Shown piece by piece: positions 1 through 10,500 of a stretch of DNA of 64,000 bases. Made by a program: the position numbers and the translations under genes. A model generated the notes under the pieces. That model was not told the DNA's origin and made no database searches. It saw only the letters and a program-made list of their open reading frames with translations. The stretch spans positions 1 through 64,000 of the forward strand of contig JAZLHE010000016.1 of NCBI GenBank assembly GCA_045616665.1. The letters are read 5' to 3'. The DNA comes from RUG11690 sp045616665. GTDB lineage: Bacteria > Bacteroidota > Bacteroidia > Bacteroidales > WCHB1-69. Within the stretch, counting starts at the first letter, position 1, and the number at the start of each line of letters is the position of its first letter.

Positions 1-2
1 CC

Positions 3-1499
3 ATCTGTCAAAGCCAGCTTCCTTATCCTTGGCGTGACACGACCTTTGAAGTGGGAACCGTAAGCGGCGAATACACTTTCGTAAGAGAAACCGCACATCA
101 TTGCGACAGCGTGGTTATCTTGAACCTGACCGTTAATCCGACGGCCCACAGCATTGAAACCGCATCGGCTTGCAGCAACGAAGACAGCTACATCTGGCAC
201 GGAAGGACCATCACCGAAACCGGCATTTACTTCGACACCTTGGCCACCGCGCTGGATTGCGACAGCGTTTGCGAACTTCGATTCACCCTGTTAGAACCCA
301 GCAGTGCCACTTTCGTGGATACCACCTGTGCCAACAGCACTTACACCGCCTACGGCTTCAACATCGGAAACTTGACAGCAGGTGACACCACGCTGCAGCG
401 AGTCACCCAAAACAGCGTTGGCTGCGACAGTACCATCACCGTTTTACTGAATGTCAAACCTATCTTTGAAACCTCATTCGACACCATCAACTGTGGCGCA
501 TTGCTCTGGAACAACACCTGGTATCAGGAAAGTGGACAATACCAGCAAGTCTTTGAAGCCGCCAACGGCTGCGACAGTGTGGTTACAATGAACCTGATTG
601 TTGACACACCTTCAAGAGACAGCGTTTATGTCACGGCTTGCGATTTTTATGAATGGGACGGCACTATCTACAACCAGTCCGGTACCTACTCCAAGATCTA
701 TCCACAACCGGTGGGTTGTGACAGTATCGCCGTATTGCTGTTGACCATCAACAATAGCCAAGAAGTCACATATTACGACACCACCTGTCTGGGCGAAATC
801 TACCAGGGCTATGGTTTCGACACCCTCATCACACAGGTCGGCAACATCCACATTCGACGCGTTGACACCACCATTGCCGGTTGCGACAGCACCATCAATG
901 TGATGTTGAGAGTATATGCATCCTACCTCATCATTGACAGTGTCAGCACCTGCGACAACGAACCATACACTTGGCAAGGTGGAAGCTATGACGAAACCGG
1001 CACTTACACGGTAGGCTACACTTCGGTTCACGGATGCGACAGCACCCACGTCTTGGTATTGGAAGTTTATCCGACTTACAACATTGACATTGAAGACACG
1101 GCAGTCGTAGGCGTTCCTTACCACAAATATGGTTTGAACTTTACACCACAAAACGTAGGAACTTTACATATTCCTGTTCCAAACATTACGGTGATGGGCT
1201 GCGACAGTATTCTTAACATCACTTTGGAAGTGGTAGATGGAAGTAGCATTGAACAATATCGTCTCAACAACGCCATCTCTATCTACCCCAACCCAACCGA
1301 GAACGTATTCACGGTCAACTCAAGTTTGGATGCCATCAAGGAACTCACCATCTTCGACAACAACGGCAAAGCCGTGCTGTATCAAAGCATCAACGGCAAT
1401 AACGGCTGCGTCAATGTGGAAGCCTTAGCTCCCGGCATCTATTTCGTCAAATTGGAAACCGAACACGGAATCGTTCACAAGAAATTGATTGTCAGATAG
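3..1499 (+). CDS. Secreted repeat protein, 3' part, T9SS cargo (partial at left edge)
   Basis: The frame is open to the left edge, so the N-terminus lies outside the window and about 498 codons are visible. The protein is built from modules of roughly 60-70 residues with a Cys near the start, an aromatic turn (LPYPW, PYTW), a G-x-Y strand and a closing CDS tripeptide; eight CDS motifs are visible. The last ~75 residues form a T9SS type-A sorting domain, starting at SIYPNPTENVF and ending HKKLIVR, so the product should cross the outer membrane by T9SS and be released or anchored at the surface. The same CDS module recurs in the N-terminal part of the giant protein at 49805-56770. Adhesion or a structural surface role is inference; no enzymatic domain is visible. 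A hairpin terminator follows. Confidence 0.85.
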   Translation: MCQSQLPYPWRDTTFEVGTVSGEYTFVRETAHHCDSVVILNLTVNPTAHSIETASACSNEDSYIWHGRTITETGIYFDTLATALDCDSVCELRFTLLEPSSATFVDTTCANSTYTAYGFNIGNLTAGDTTLQRVTQNSVGCDSTITVLLNVKPIFETSFDTINCGALLWNNTWYQESGQYQQVFEAANGCDSVVTMNLIVDTPSRDSVYVTACDFYEWDGTIYNQSGTYSKIYPQPVGCDSIAVLLLTINNSQEVTYYDTTCLGEIYQGYGFDTLITQVGNIHIRRVDTTIAGCDSTINVMLRVYASYLIIDSVSTCDNEPYTWQGGSYDETGTYTVGYTSVHGCDSTHVLVLEVYPTYNIDIEDTAVVGVPYHKYGLNFTPQNVGTLHIPVPNITVMGCDSILNITLEVVDGSSIEQYRLNNAISIYPNPTENVFTVNSSLDAIKELTIFDNNGKAVLYQSINGNNGCVNVEALAPGIYFVKLETEHGIVHKKLIVR

Positions 1500-1522
1500 A
1501 TATTCTAAAATACATTTCTTTC

Positions 1523-1552
1523 AACGGTGGTCCAAGGACCACCGTTTTTTTA
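1523..1552 (+). terminator. Rho-independent terminator
   Basis: A perfect 11-bp inverted repeat (AACGGTGGTCC, 2-nt centre, GGACCACCGTT) is followed by a run of T. It lies 23 bp after the stop of the left-edge gene. Confidence 0.92.
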
Positions 1553-1727
1553 TGTCAATTCAAAAAGGAATGCAAAATGCCCACTGAAACGGAAGACAAA
1601 ATTTTGCACCTTTCATCCTTAATTTTCAGACTTCCAATTACCTAAACCCTCATTTTTCCAATAACAAATCACAGGCATAATCATTAACATATTTGTAAAT
1701 ATTTTACTTGTAAAAATTATTTATAGG

Positions 1728-1764
1728 TTTGCTGATAATCATATTTAAAATATCATTATATTTG
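1728..1764 (+). promoter_or_regulatory. Possible Bacteroidota promoter before bamD
   Basis: TATATTTG (1757-1764) fits the -7 consensus TAnnTTTG; TTTG at 1728-1731 could be the -33 element, though the 25-nt spacer is longer than usual. The -7 box ends only 5 nt before the ATG at 1770, so transcription would start at or in the start codon. Either the mRNA is leaderless, translation starts at the second ATG (1779), or this match is fortuitous. Confidence 0.4.
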
Positions 1765-1769
1765 CCATA

Positions 1770-2738
1770 ATGAAAAAAATGGCAAAACACACACTCAATA
1801 TACTGATAATCATTGCGTTGGCAATACCAATCAAGGTGTTTTCGCAGCCAATTTCTTCCAATTTGCCTTCAGAAACGACCGACACAAGCCGCACCAACAC
1901 CCAAGTTTCGGTGTCACAAGAACAAACGACAACGAAAAAAGGGAAGAAAGAAAAGAAGGAAAAACCGCCTAAAAGCAAAAGCAAAGGTAAAAAAGTTTCT
2001 TTCGAGACTTTCGATGAAAACTATGCCAAGGCACTCAAATATTACAATAGCGGTCAATATCTGTCGGCAGCAAGGCTTTTCGAAGAATTGTATCCGCTAT
2101 CGATGGGCACCACAAGGGCCGACACGTTGCTCTATCTTTTTGCCGACTGCTACTACAAGAACAAAGACTACGAATTGGCGGCATTTCACTTCAAAGACTA
2201 CGCCCGGCACTATCCCGGCACGCCGCAAGCCGAAGAAGCCCACTTTATGTGTGTCAAATCTGCATACGAGATTTCGCCCATTTACAGTGTTGACCAGTCC
2301 ACCACCCTTTATGCCATTGACGAAATGGACCTTTTCATCAAGTCGTTTCCCTATAGTCCGCACATCGAAGAATGTCACCAGATGTTGGATGTCTTGCACG
2401 AAAAATTAGCCCAAAAGGATTTTGAAATCATCAAGCTATATTACAACACCGACCATTATCAAGCCGCCCAGATTGCCGTAAAAAACTTTTTGAAAGAACA
2501 CGCGTCTTCCAAATTCGCTCACGAAGCACTTTATATCTTGGTAAAAAACAATTACGAATTTGCCCACAAAAGCGTAAGCAGCAAAAAACGCGAACGTTAC
2601 CAGGCCTGCGTTGACGCTTACAACCTACTGAAAAACAAATACCCCAATTCGGGTTTCTATATGGATGCCAAGAAAGTGGCAGACGACGCTATCCAGCAAA
2701 TAAATAAAATCAAAAATAAAAATATTGAAGAAAAATGA
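1770..2738 (+). CDS. bamD: Outer membrane assembly factor BamD-like TPR protein
   Basis: The 322-residue protein begins with a signal peptide (hydrophobic residues ~8-24, cleavage near VFS-Q), then a lysine-rich linker (about residues 52-76), then TPR repeats typical of BamD (YAKALKYYNSGQYLSAARLF; ADCYYKNKDYELAAFHFKDY; YPGTPQAEEAHF). BamD is the periplasmic TPR subunit of the BAM complex, which inserts beta-barrel proteins into the outer membrane. No lipobox cysteine follows the signal peptide, unlike the E. coli lipoprotein. The stop overlaps the rpoZ start (ATGA), and the order bamD-rpoZ-coaBC is common in Bacteroidota, which supports the call. An internal ATG at residue 4 (1779) is an alternative start. 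Confidence 0.9.
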   Translation: MKKMAKHTLNILIIIALAIPIKVFSQPISSNLPSETTDTSRTNTQVSVSQEQTTTKKGKKEKKEKPPKSKSKGKKVSFETFDENYAKALKYYNSGQYLSAARLFEELYPLSMGTTRADTLLYLFADCYYKNKDYELAAFHFKDYARHYPGTPQAEEAHFMCVKSAYEISPIYSVDQSTTLYAIDEMDLFIKSFPYSPHIEECHQMLDVLHEKLAQKDFEIIKLYYNTDHYQAAQIAVKNFLKEHASSKFAHEALYILVKNNYEFAHKSVSSKKRERYQACVDAYNLLKNKYPNSGFYMDAKKVADDAIQQINKIKNKNIEEK

Positions 2739-3076
2739 AATCAGCAGATTACAAAAAGTTAAAGGTTAATCCTTACGCCATCACTCGAGACATCGTCAAT
2801 TACGACGAGCAAACAGGCAATATCTACAAGACGATTGTGCTAATGTCCAAAAGAGCCAATCAGATTGCGACTGACCTGAAAGAAGAATTTCACGAAAGAT
2901 CCCAAGAATTTGTCAGCAGCACCGACAACCTGGAAGAATATCACGAAAATTTAGGGCAAATCGAATTGGCCAAGTATTTCGAACAGCTTCCCAAACCGAC
3001 CTTATTGGCCGTTAACGACTATAACACCAAAAACATCTACTTTAGCGACGCTGACAACGGCATTAATAATGACTAA
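2735..3076 (+). CDS. rpoZ: RNA polymerase omega subunit (Rpb6-like)
   Basis: This 113-residue soluble protein has the Bacteroidota omega-subunit pattern: TRDI near residue 18, GNIYKTIVLMSKRANQIA around residues 29-46 (the Rpb6/omega core helix) and the tail IELAKYFEQLPKPTLLAV. Omega binds the beta-prime subunit and helps RNA polymerase assemble. The gene overlaps bamD by 4 nt and coaBC by 8 nt, so it is translationally coupled to both. The family is divergent from proteobacterial RpoZ, and the call rests on this pattern plus the conserved position between bamD and coaBC. Confidence 0.88.
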   Translation: MKSADYKKLKVNPYAITRDIVNYDEQTGNIYKTIVLMSKRANQIATDLKEEFHERSQEFVSSTDNLEEYHENLGQIELAKYFEQLPKPTLLAVNDYNTKNIYFSDADNGINND

Positions 3077-4271
3077 CACTTTGACCAAACATATTGTCAT
3101 TGGCATTACGGGAGGGATAGCGGCTTATAAGTCTCTATCCCTTATCCGCTTGTTTAAAAGCGCCAATTACGAAGTCAAGGTCGTGGCGACAAAACACGCC
3201 TTGGAATTCGTCACGCCGATCACTATTGAGACATTGTCTCAGAACAAGTTATATACGGATATGTTCGACCGCCATTTCGAGCCGGAAGTGGAACATATTG
3301 CCTTGGCCGACTGGGCCGACATCGTTCTTGTAGCTCCCGCCACAGCCAATATCATCGGCAAATTGGCCAACGGCATAGCCGACGATGCCCTATCCACCTT
3401 GCTATTGGCCTGCGACAAGCCGATTTTCATGGCACCGGCGATGAACAACAAGATGTATGCCCATCCCGCCGTTACCGCCAACATTCATACGTTGCGTCAA
3501 CGCCAGGTTCAGTTTATTGAACCGCAAAAGGGATTCTTGGCCTGTGGCAGCGAAGGAGTTGGCCGTATGGAAGAACCCGTGGGTATATTCCAACAGGTTT
3601 ACGAAGCCATCGACGGTGAAAAAGCTCTCAAAGGCCTCAAAGCCCTGGTGACCGCCGGTCCCACTTACGAACCCATCGATCCCGTAAGATTCATCGGAAA
3701 CTATTCTTCCGGTCTGATGGGATTTTCCTTGGCTGAAGAACTGCGTAGACATGGCGCGGATGTCACGCTCGTCAGCGGACCGACACATCTACAATGCCAT
3801 CCCCAAATCCGTCGCATCGACGTGAAGACTGCCAAAGAAATGTTTGACCAGTGCTGCGAGCACTTTCCAGATTGCGACATCATCGTTATGGCAGCAGCTG
3901 TGGCTGATTACACCCCCAAAGACGTGGCTCCTCAAAAAATCAAAAAACATAACGAAGGACTCACGCTGGAATTGACTAAAACAACCGATATTCTTGCCCA
4001 TATCGGGAAAAATAAAAAAGAACACCAGTTTTTGCTTGGCTTCGCCTTAGAAACAGAGAACGAATTGGCCAACGCCAAAACCAAACTGCAAAATAAAAAT
4101 CTGGATGTCATCGTTTTAAACTCAATGAACAACCCCTTGGCAGGTTTCAACAAACTCACCAATCAAGTCACGATGATTGACCGGGAAGGCCATATCGTGG
4201 AAGGTGATGCCAAAAGCAAAATGGAAGTCGCCAAGGAAATCATTGAATTCATCAAAAGGAAAAAACATTAA
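3069..4271 (+). CDS. coaBC: Bifunctional phosphopantothenoylcysteine decarboxylase / phosphopantothenate-cysteine ligase
   Basis: The 400-residue enzyme carries out two steps of coenzyme A synthesis: cysteine is joined to 4'-phosphopantothenate, and the product is decarboxylated to 4'-phosphopantetheine. The N-terminal flavoprotein domain (about residues 1-180) starts with IVIGITGGIAAYKS and has the substrate motif APAMNNKMY and the active-site loop GFLACGSEGVGRM. The C-terminal ligase domain (about 190-400) starts VTAGPTYEPIDPVRFIGNYS and contains MAAAVADYTP. Length is normal for CoaBC. It overlaps rpoZ by 8 nt and the next gene follows after 7 nt, so it belongs to the same operon. Confidence 0.97.
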   Translation: MTNTLTKHIVIGITGGIAAYKSLSLIRLFKSANYEVKVVATKHALEFVTPITIETLSQNKLYTDMFDRHFEPEVEHIALADWADIVLVAPATANIIGKLANGIADDALSTLLLACDKPIFMAPAMNNKMYAHPAVTANIHTLRQRQVQFIEPQKGFLACGSEGVGRMEEPVGIFQQVYEAIDGEKALKGLKALVTAGPTYEPIDPVRFIGNYSSGLMGFSLAEELRRHGADVTLVSGPTHLQCHPQIRRIDVKTAKEMFDQCCEHFPDCDIIVMAAAVADYTPKDVAPQKIKKHNEGLTLELTKTTDILAHIGKNKKEHQFLLGFALETENELANAKTKLQNKNLDVIVLNSMNNPLAGFNKLTNQVTMIDREGHIVEGDAKSKMEVAKEIIEFIKRKKH

Positions 4272-4278
4272 TATCGCC

Positions 4279-5184
4279 ATGAAACGTCTATTGATTATCA
4301 TCAGCCTACTCTTGACCATATCGGCCGTCTCTGCCCAGGATTTTCAATGTCAGGTATCCATCAACTCCTCCAAAATCAGCGGTTCCAACCGCGAACGCTA
4401 CAACGCGCTGCAGCAAGAGGTCTATAATTTCATCAACGAAAGAAAATGGTGTCAATATAACTTGAAGACCAACGAACGCATCGAGTGCGGACTGATGATC
4501 AACCTGACAGAAGTTTCAGGTGACGTGCTCAAAGGTACGATGACCGTACAATTACAACGTCCTGTTTATAAGACCAACTATAAGACAACCGTTATCAATT
4601 TTCAGGACAACAAAATCCAATTTACGTATGATGAAGGACAACCATTGGAATATTCTGATGGAGTAAACCTCAACCAGTTCACGTCCCTGATTGCCTTTTA
4701 CCTCAACTTTTTCCTGGCTCTGGACTTTGACACTTTCGGTATGAACGGCGGAGCACCCTATTTCGACAAATGTCAAAGCATCGTCAACCTCAACCAGAGT
4801 TCAGCTGAACAAGGTTGGCAATCTTTCGAATCCGGTCAAAACAACCGCTACTGGATGGTCGAGAATATGACGAATGCCACTTACAGCAAATTGCACGAAT
4901 TTTTATACAATTACCATCGTTTGGGCTTAGATGCCATGGCCGAGAATCCCGACGCCGGACGCGCCGTCATCTTTGAAAGTCTCAAATCCCTGCAACAAGC
5001 CGCTCGGCAGAAATCGAACCTCGTTATGGTGAAATACTTCGTTTCCGCAAAATCTGACGAAATCGTCAATATTTTCAAAGAGGGATTGGCCAACGAAAAG
5101 ACACAGGTGGTCAACATTATGAAGCAGTTAGACCCTGCCAACGCTTCCAAATACGACGCCATCACCGCTCAAACCACCAAATAA
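4279..5184 (+). CDS. DUF4835 family exported protein
   Basis: The product is 301 residues from the ATG at 4279. An in-frame ATG at 4177 lies inside coaBC and would hide the signal peptide, so the later start is chosen. Residues 1-19 (MKRLLIIISLLLTISAVSA) are a clear signal peptide cleaved before QDFQCQVSIN. The QDFQCQVSINSSKISGSNRE opening and EF(L/I)-Y-N-YHRLGLDAMAENP later are typical of DUF4835, a Bacteroidota periplasmic or outer-membrane family of unknown function that regularly sits between coaBC and recN. No catalytic motif is visible. It is 1 nt from recN. Confidence 0.88.
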   Translation: MKRLLIIISLLLTISAVSAQDFQCQVSINSSKISGSNRERYNALQQEVYNFINERKWCQYNLKTNERIECGLMINLTEVSGDVLKGTMTVQLQRPVYKTNYKTTVINFQDNKIQFTYDEGQPLEYSDGVNLNQFTSLIAFYLNFFLALDFDTFGMNGGAPYFDKCQSIVNLNQSSAEQGWQSFESGQNNRYWMVENMTNATYSKLHEFLYNYHRLGLDAMAENPDAGRAVIFESLKSLQQAARQKSNLVMVKYFVSAKSDEIVNIFKEGLANEKTQVVNIMKQLDPANASKYDAITAQTTK

Positions 5185-5185
5185 T

Positions 5186-6853
5186 ATGCTCCGTTCCCTT
5201 CACATCGAAAACTATGCGATTATCCGCTCCATCAAAATCAACTTTGATGAAGGATTTACCGTTATTACAGGAGAAACCGGAGCTGGTAAATCTATCATTA
5301 TCGGAGCTTTATCACTAATTTTAGGGAAACGGGCAGACACTTCAATCTTGCACGACAAAACCAAAAAATGTTTCGTAGAAGGTGAATTTGACATTCGTAA
5401 TCTGAAATTGCAGGATTTCTTTGCCGACAATGACCTCGACTACGCCGACACGACCATCATCCGACGCGAAGTCAACGAAAACGGCAAGTCAAGGGCTTTC
5501 GTCAACGATACGCCGGTCAACCTGACCATACTGAAAACACTGGCGGAATCATTGGTTGACATCCATTCTCAGCATCACAACCTACTGATTAACAACGAGA
5601 ATTTCAGAATCAACCTGATTGACCAATACGCACAGGTTCACACGCTGTTAACCCAATATCAGAATTGTTTTTCATCTTATAAAAAATGTGAAAAGCAATG
5701 GCTTGATCTCAAGGAACAACAACGTCAAAAAGAACAGGAACGCAGTTATCTGCAATATGTTTTCAAGGAACTTGAAGACGCACAACTTTCAGAAGGAGAA
5801 CAAGATAGCATTGAACAACAGATCCAGTTGCTATCCAATGCCGAAAACATCAAGACCAAATTATACAACAGTCTGCAACTCTTGGCAGAAGACGAGGAAC
5901 AGAATCTGCTTCACCAATTGCAGAACATCAAAGAGCAATGTCAAAGCGTGAGCGGTTTTGACGGGGAATTAGCGGAATTAAGCCACCGTATCGACAGCAG
6001 CTTGCTGGAATTGAAGGACATTGCCAACGACCTCCGTCGCAAGGAAAACGCCATTGAAGTCAATCCGCGGGAATTGGAACGATTGAACGAACGTTTGGAC
6101 CAACTCATCCAACTTGAGCACAAACATCGAGTGGAAAACAACGAACAGCTCATCGAACTCCGCGACCAAATTGACCAACAACTGTCCTCCATTGATACTG
6201 AAGACGCACAAATTTCACAATTGGAACGAGATTGCGAAAAACTACATGCGCAGACACTGAAACTGGCCAAGGAACTTTCAGACAAGCGCCGCCAAGCCAG
6301 CACCAATTTTGAACAGGAGATGATCAACAAATTCCAACTTTTAGGAATGAATCACGGTCAATTCAAACTGGATTTCATTCCATTGGAAACCCCCAATAAT
6401 ACAGGAATGGACAAGATTGACTTTCTTTTTTCCGCCAACAAGGGGTCGAAATTGGAGCTGATTGAGAAAAACGCCTCCGGTGGAGAAACGTCAAGACTGA
6501 TGCTGGCCATTAAAAGCATTATCAACGACAATTCCCTTCTTCCCACCGTTGTTTTCGACGAAATCGACACTGGTATTTCCGGAGAAGTGGCGGGGAAAGT
6601 GGCCCAGCTGATGCAGCAGTTTTCGCATCACCATCAACTGATTGTCATTACCCATTTGCCACAAATCGCGGCCTACGGAAGGAAACACTATTTTGTCTAT
6701 AAAGACAACAGCGAAGATAAAACCTATACGCAAATCAAGAGTCTAAATAATGAAGAAAGCATACGTGAAATCGCCACGATGATTAGCGGCGAGCACCTCA
6801 GCGATGCCGTTATCGAGACTGCCAAAGAATTGAAAAACAACATCTTATTATGA
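5186..6853 (+). CDS. recN: DNA repair protein RecN
   Basis: RecN is an SMC-like ATPase that acts in double-strand break repair by homologous recombination. The 555-residue protein has the N-terminal head MLRSLHIENYAIIRSIKI with Walker A TGETGAGKS (~residues 29-37), a long Gln/Glu-rich coiled coil (about 160-380), and the C-terminal head with the signature NASGGETSRLMLAIKSI, Walker B VVFDEIDTGISGEVAGKV and the switch histidine VITHLPQIAA. Length is normal for the family. It starts 1 nt after DUF4835 and its stop overlaps the next start (ATGA). Confidence 0.97.
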   Translation: MLRSLHIENYAIIRSIKINFDEGFTVITGETGAGKSIIIGALSLILGKRADTSILHDKTKKCFVEGEFDIRNLKLQDFFADNDLDYADTTIIRREVNENGKSRAFVNDTPVNLTILKTLAESLVDIHSQHHNLLINNENFRINLIDQYAQVHTLLTQYQNCFSSYKKCEKQWLDLKEQQRQKEQERSYLQYVFKELEDAQLSEGEQDSIEQQIQLLSNAENIKTKLYNSLQLLAEDEEQNLLHQLQNIKEQCQSVSGFDGELAELSHRIDSSLLELKDIANDLRRKENAIEVNPRELERLNERLDQLIQLEHKHRVENNEQLIELRDQIDQQLSSIDTEDAQISQLERDCEKLHAQTLKLAKELSDKRRQASTNFEQEMINKFQLLGMNHGQFKLDFIPLETPNNTGMDKIDFLFSANKGSKLELIEKNASGGETSRLMLAIKSIINDNSLLPTVVFDEIDTGISGEVAGKVAQLMQQFSHHHQLIVITHLPQIAAYGRKHYFVYKDNSEDKTYTQIKSLNNEESIREIATMISGEHLSDAVIETAKELKNNILL

Positions 6854-7479
6854 AAAAAATAATTTTATTCGTCCTTTGTTTAGCTATGACCATTCCTGCG
6901 TTTTCACAGGATAAAGGCAAATATAAGAATCCTAAAGACAGCAAATTTGTCTTTATGACCACCATTGCCTATTCAGGCGGAGCGGGAAGCATTAAAATTC
7001 CCAACAGGGAAATTCCCAACAAGCTCTTCAATATTCAAGTGGGCGAAGTGCTGGCCTATCAATTCAATCCGAACTTCTTTATGGGTGTCAGCTTAGGTCT
7101 TGATTTTTGGCGATACACCGCCTTTGTGCCATTGGCCCTGAACCTAAGCGTGAATATGACAAAGACGAGAATAGCTCCCCACTGGTTTTTAAATGCAGGC
7201 TATTCTTTTAAATGGTATATGAATCAAAAACCAGAAAACATCACGAAAGTCATTCAAGGTGCCAAACCAGGACCTTTCGTTGAAAGTGGTTTGGGTGTGA
7301 ATTTCAAGATCAGCGACAAGGTTTCCCTGCTCATCTTGGCTACTTATAAAATGCAATATTCGAGCATTAAATATAGTGTGGAAGAACCCAATGAACCTGA
7401 TAATTCAGAATATTTCACCAATCGTGAACAAAATTACTTTTATCACTTCGGTGGTGTTAAAATTGGAATCTTATACTAA
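6850..7479 (+). CDS. Small outer-membrane beta-barrel protein
   Basis: The 209-residue product has a signal peptide (MKKIILFVLCLAMTIPAFS, cleaved before QDKGKY) and then alternating hydrophobic/polar strands with aromatic girdles (FFMGVSLGLDFWRYTAFVPLAL; HWFLNAGYSFKWYM), ending in an aromatic-rich last strand (YFYHFGGVKIGILY). This is the pattern of an 8-stranded outer-membrane barrel of the PorT/OmpW-like size class. The exact function is not recognised. It overlaps recN by 4 nt (ATGA), so it is the last gene of the bamD-recN operon. Confidence 0.75.
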   Translation: MKKIILFVLCLAMTIPAFSQDKGKYKNPKDSKFVFMTTIAYSGGAGSIKIPNREIPNKLFNIQVGEVLAYQFNPNFFMGVSLGLDFWRYTAFVPLALNLSVNMTKTRIAPHWFLNAGYSFKWYMNQKPENITKVIQGAKPGPFVESGLGVNFKISDKVSLLILATYKMQYSSIKYSVEEPNEPDNSEYFTNREQNYFYHFGGVKIGILY

Positions 7480-7501
7480 AATTCAATAATTCGGACTTGT
7501 T

Positions 7502-10500
7502 ATGAAAAAACTTAGCATTTTCCTTTGTTTCCTTATCATTGGTGCATTTTCATCTATTTTTGCACAAACCAAATGTTTTCAAATTCAGAAAAATGATTAT
7601 GAAAGCATTCAAATCAACTTTCATTTCGACATTCACAATTTAAAGAACGCGGATGTCAAAACCGAAAGTGGAATGTTTACACGAATTTTCCACAATGACT
7701 TATGCCTTTCCCGTGAGGTTGGCAAACCAGAACTACCCGAATTTTCAGAATTGGTTGAAATTCCCCTTTGCGAGAATGTCAAGATTAATGTCATCAACGC
7801 CAATTACACCATCGTTGATGCGGAAGACCTTGGAATCCAACACCCTATTTTCCCCGCACAGCCTTCCTATGCAAAATCGGCAAAAGGTCCATTCCATTTG
7901 GTAAAAGACAGCTCTTGCTACCAGGAAGATCGTTTTTACGGACTTGACCTGGCAAGTTGTCAGAAAGTCGGTATTTCTCGTAATATCAATTTAGGAAATT
8001 TGACCATCTGCCCAATTTCCTACAATCCTGTCAGTAAAAAAATCAAATTTTACACGGACGTAGAAGTTGAAATCAGCTTTGAGGGTTCCAATGTTCCTGC
8101 CACCTTGGAGATGAAGAACCTCCACAGCAACGGTTACTTCAGCAAGGAAGCCAATTATGTCATCAATCCCATTGTCGAAACGACACGTGAAGACATTGAA
8201 ATTTCGCCAGTCAAATACCTTATCGTAGCCCATTCGATGTTTCGCAACAATGACCAACTGAATGCCTTTATCAACTGGAAAAAGCGTATTGGTTACCTTG
8301 TAGAAATCGGTTACACAGACGACAGTAACGTGGGTACGACAAGCACCAGCATTGCCAACTTCATCAAATCGCATTACACCCAGGCCACGGCAGGAAATCC
8401 TGCCCCGACCTTTTTGCTTCTGATTGGTGATGTGGCGCAGATTCCCGCTTTCGACAGTAGGAACAGCAGTGGCGACAACGATCACGTCACCGACCTGTAT
8501 TATGCCTGCTGGACCGCCAACGACCACATTCCAGACTGCTATTACGGTCGTTTTTCCGCCCAAAACGTCAGCCAACTGACCCCGCAAATTCAAAAGACAC
8601 TGATGTATGAACAATACACGATGCCCGATCCGAGTTATTTGGCCAAGGCCGTAGCCATTGCCGGTACGGACAGTTACTGGGGACCACAAAACGCGGACTG
8701 GCAAATCCATTACCTCACCGACAACTATTTAAACAATGCCAATGGTTTTTCCACGGTTTATGCCCACTATTACAACTGCAGTTCTCAAGCCGCCACTATC
8801 CGACAAGAAATCGGAGCCGGCGTGGGTTATGCCAACTATACTGCCCACGGAGACGTTGACGGATGGTATGACCCCGCTTTCAACAACAACCATGTTTCCT
8901 CAATGAACAATGCCAACAAATATGGTCTTATGATCGGCAACTGCTGTCTCTCCGGCAAATTCGACAGGAACAGCTTTGGTGAAGAACTCCTCCGTGCCAA
9001 CAACAAAGGAGCCGTTGGTTACATTGGTGCGTCAAATGTGTCGCTTTGGCCGGATGATTACACCTGGGCCGTCGGCAATCGTTCAACGGCTTGCCTAACC
9101 ACCTACGACGCCAATAATTTAGGAGCATACGACAGATTATGGCACACCCACAACGAAGCCCACACCGACTGGCAAGTAACCAATAGCGGCATTATCCGAG
9201 CCGGAAATTTCGCCGTAGAATCATCTTCAAGTTATGAAAAATTATACTATTGGGAGATCTACCACCTCTTTGGAGATCCTTCCCTCAAGACCTATCTCGG
9301 CATCCCGAGTGAAATTCAGGCAAACGTTCCATCCGCGATGCCAATTGGCATTCCCACACTTGACATTACCGCCGTTCCATACGCATACGTGGCACTTACA
9401 CAAGGCAACACATTGATTTCCGCCTGCTTCGCAGATGCCTCTGGCAGTGCTTCCCTGGTTTTGCCATCCACCCTTCTTCCCGGTGAATACGAAATGGCCA
9501 TTTCCGCTCAAAACCACATTCAGTTTTTCCAAAACATCACCTTTGCATCTCCAAGTAGCAGTTTCGTGATATGCAACGCCACCATGCAAGAAAGCAGCGT
9601 CCTTACCAACAACAGCATTTCCAACTGGGACCTGTCATTTGAAAATATGGGGGCAGTCAATGCCAACAACACCTACGCCAAAATCAGCAGTTCAGAATCC
9701 AATATCACCTTCTCGACAGATTCAATTTACATTGGCAACATCGCAGCCGGACAAACCGTAAATTTAACCAACGCCTTCACCGCGCAGATTGCTGCCGGCG
9801 TGGCCGACCACGAAGCAACAAACATCTCAATAAAGACCTATTTTGACAACAGTTCATCAGACCGCACCTACAATTTGACGATCAATGCCCCTCAACTTGA
9901 AATCGGCAATATCGTCATCAACGCGGGCACCGCTTCCGAAGGATGCATCAACCCCGGCGAGGACGGAACGATAACAGTCACTTTCAAAAACAGCGGACAC
10001 AATGGCATACACAATCTTCAAGCTATGCTGACATCATTGCATAACGACATTACGGTTAGCAACGGCACCAACCACATTACAACCATCAACAATGGCGGGT
10101 CTGCCCAAATCACATACAACATCTCCGTTTCTCCTCAGGCACAAATCGCCTCCCTTTATCCAATGCAGATCAGCATCTTCAATTCCGAATATCAATCGGC
10201 AGATGCTTATAGAATCCCTATCGGCAAAGTGGTAGAAGACTTTGAAACAGGAGGTTTCACCTCATTTAACTGGAATAACGGCAATTATCCGTGGGAAATC
10301 ACAACATCCAATGTCTATGCGGGGAACTACTCAGCTCGCAGCAAAAGCAATTTAGGCAACGGCAGTTACTACAGCAACAAAGAATCCACTCTCCAAATTT
10401 CGATGAACGTTTCACAAGCCAGCCCCATTTCCTACTTCCGCAAAGTGTCTTCAGAACAAAATTACGACAAATTCACCTTCGCCATTGACGGAACCGTAAA

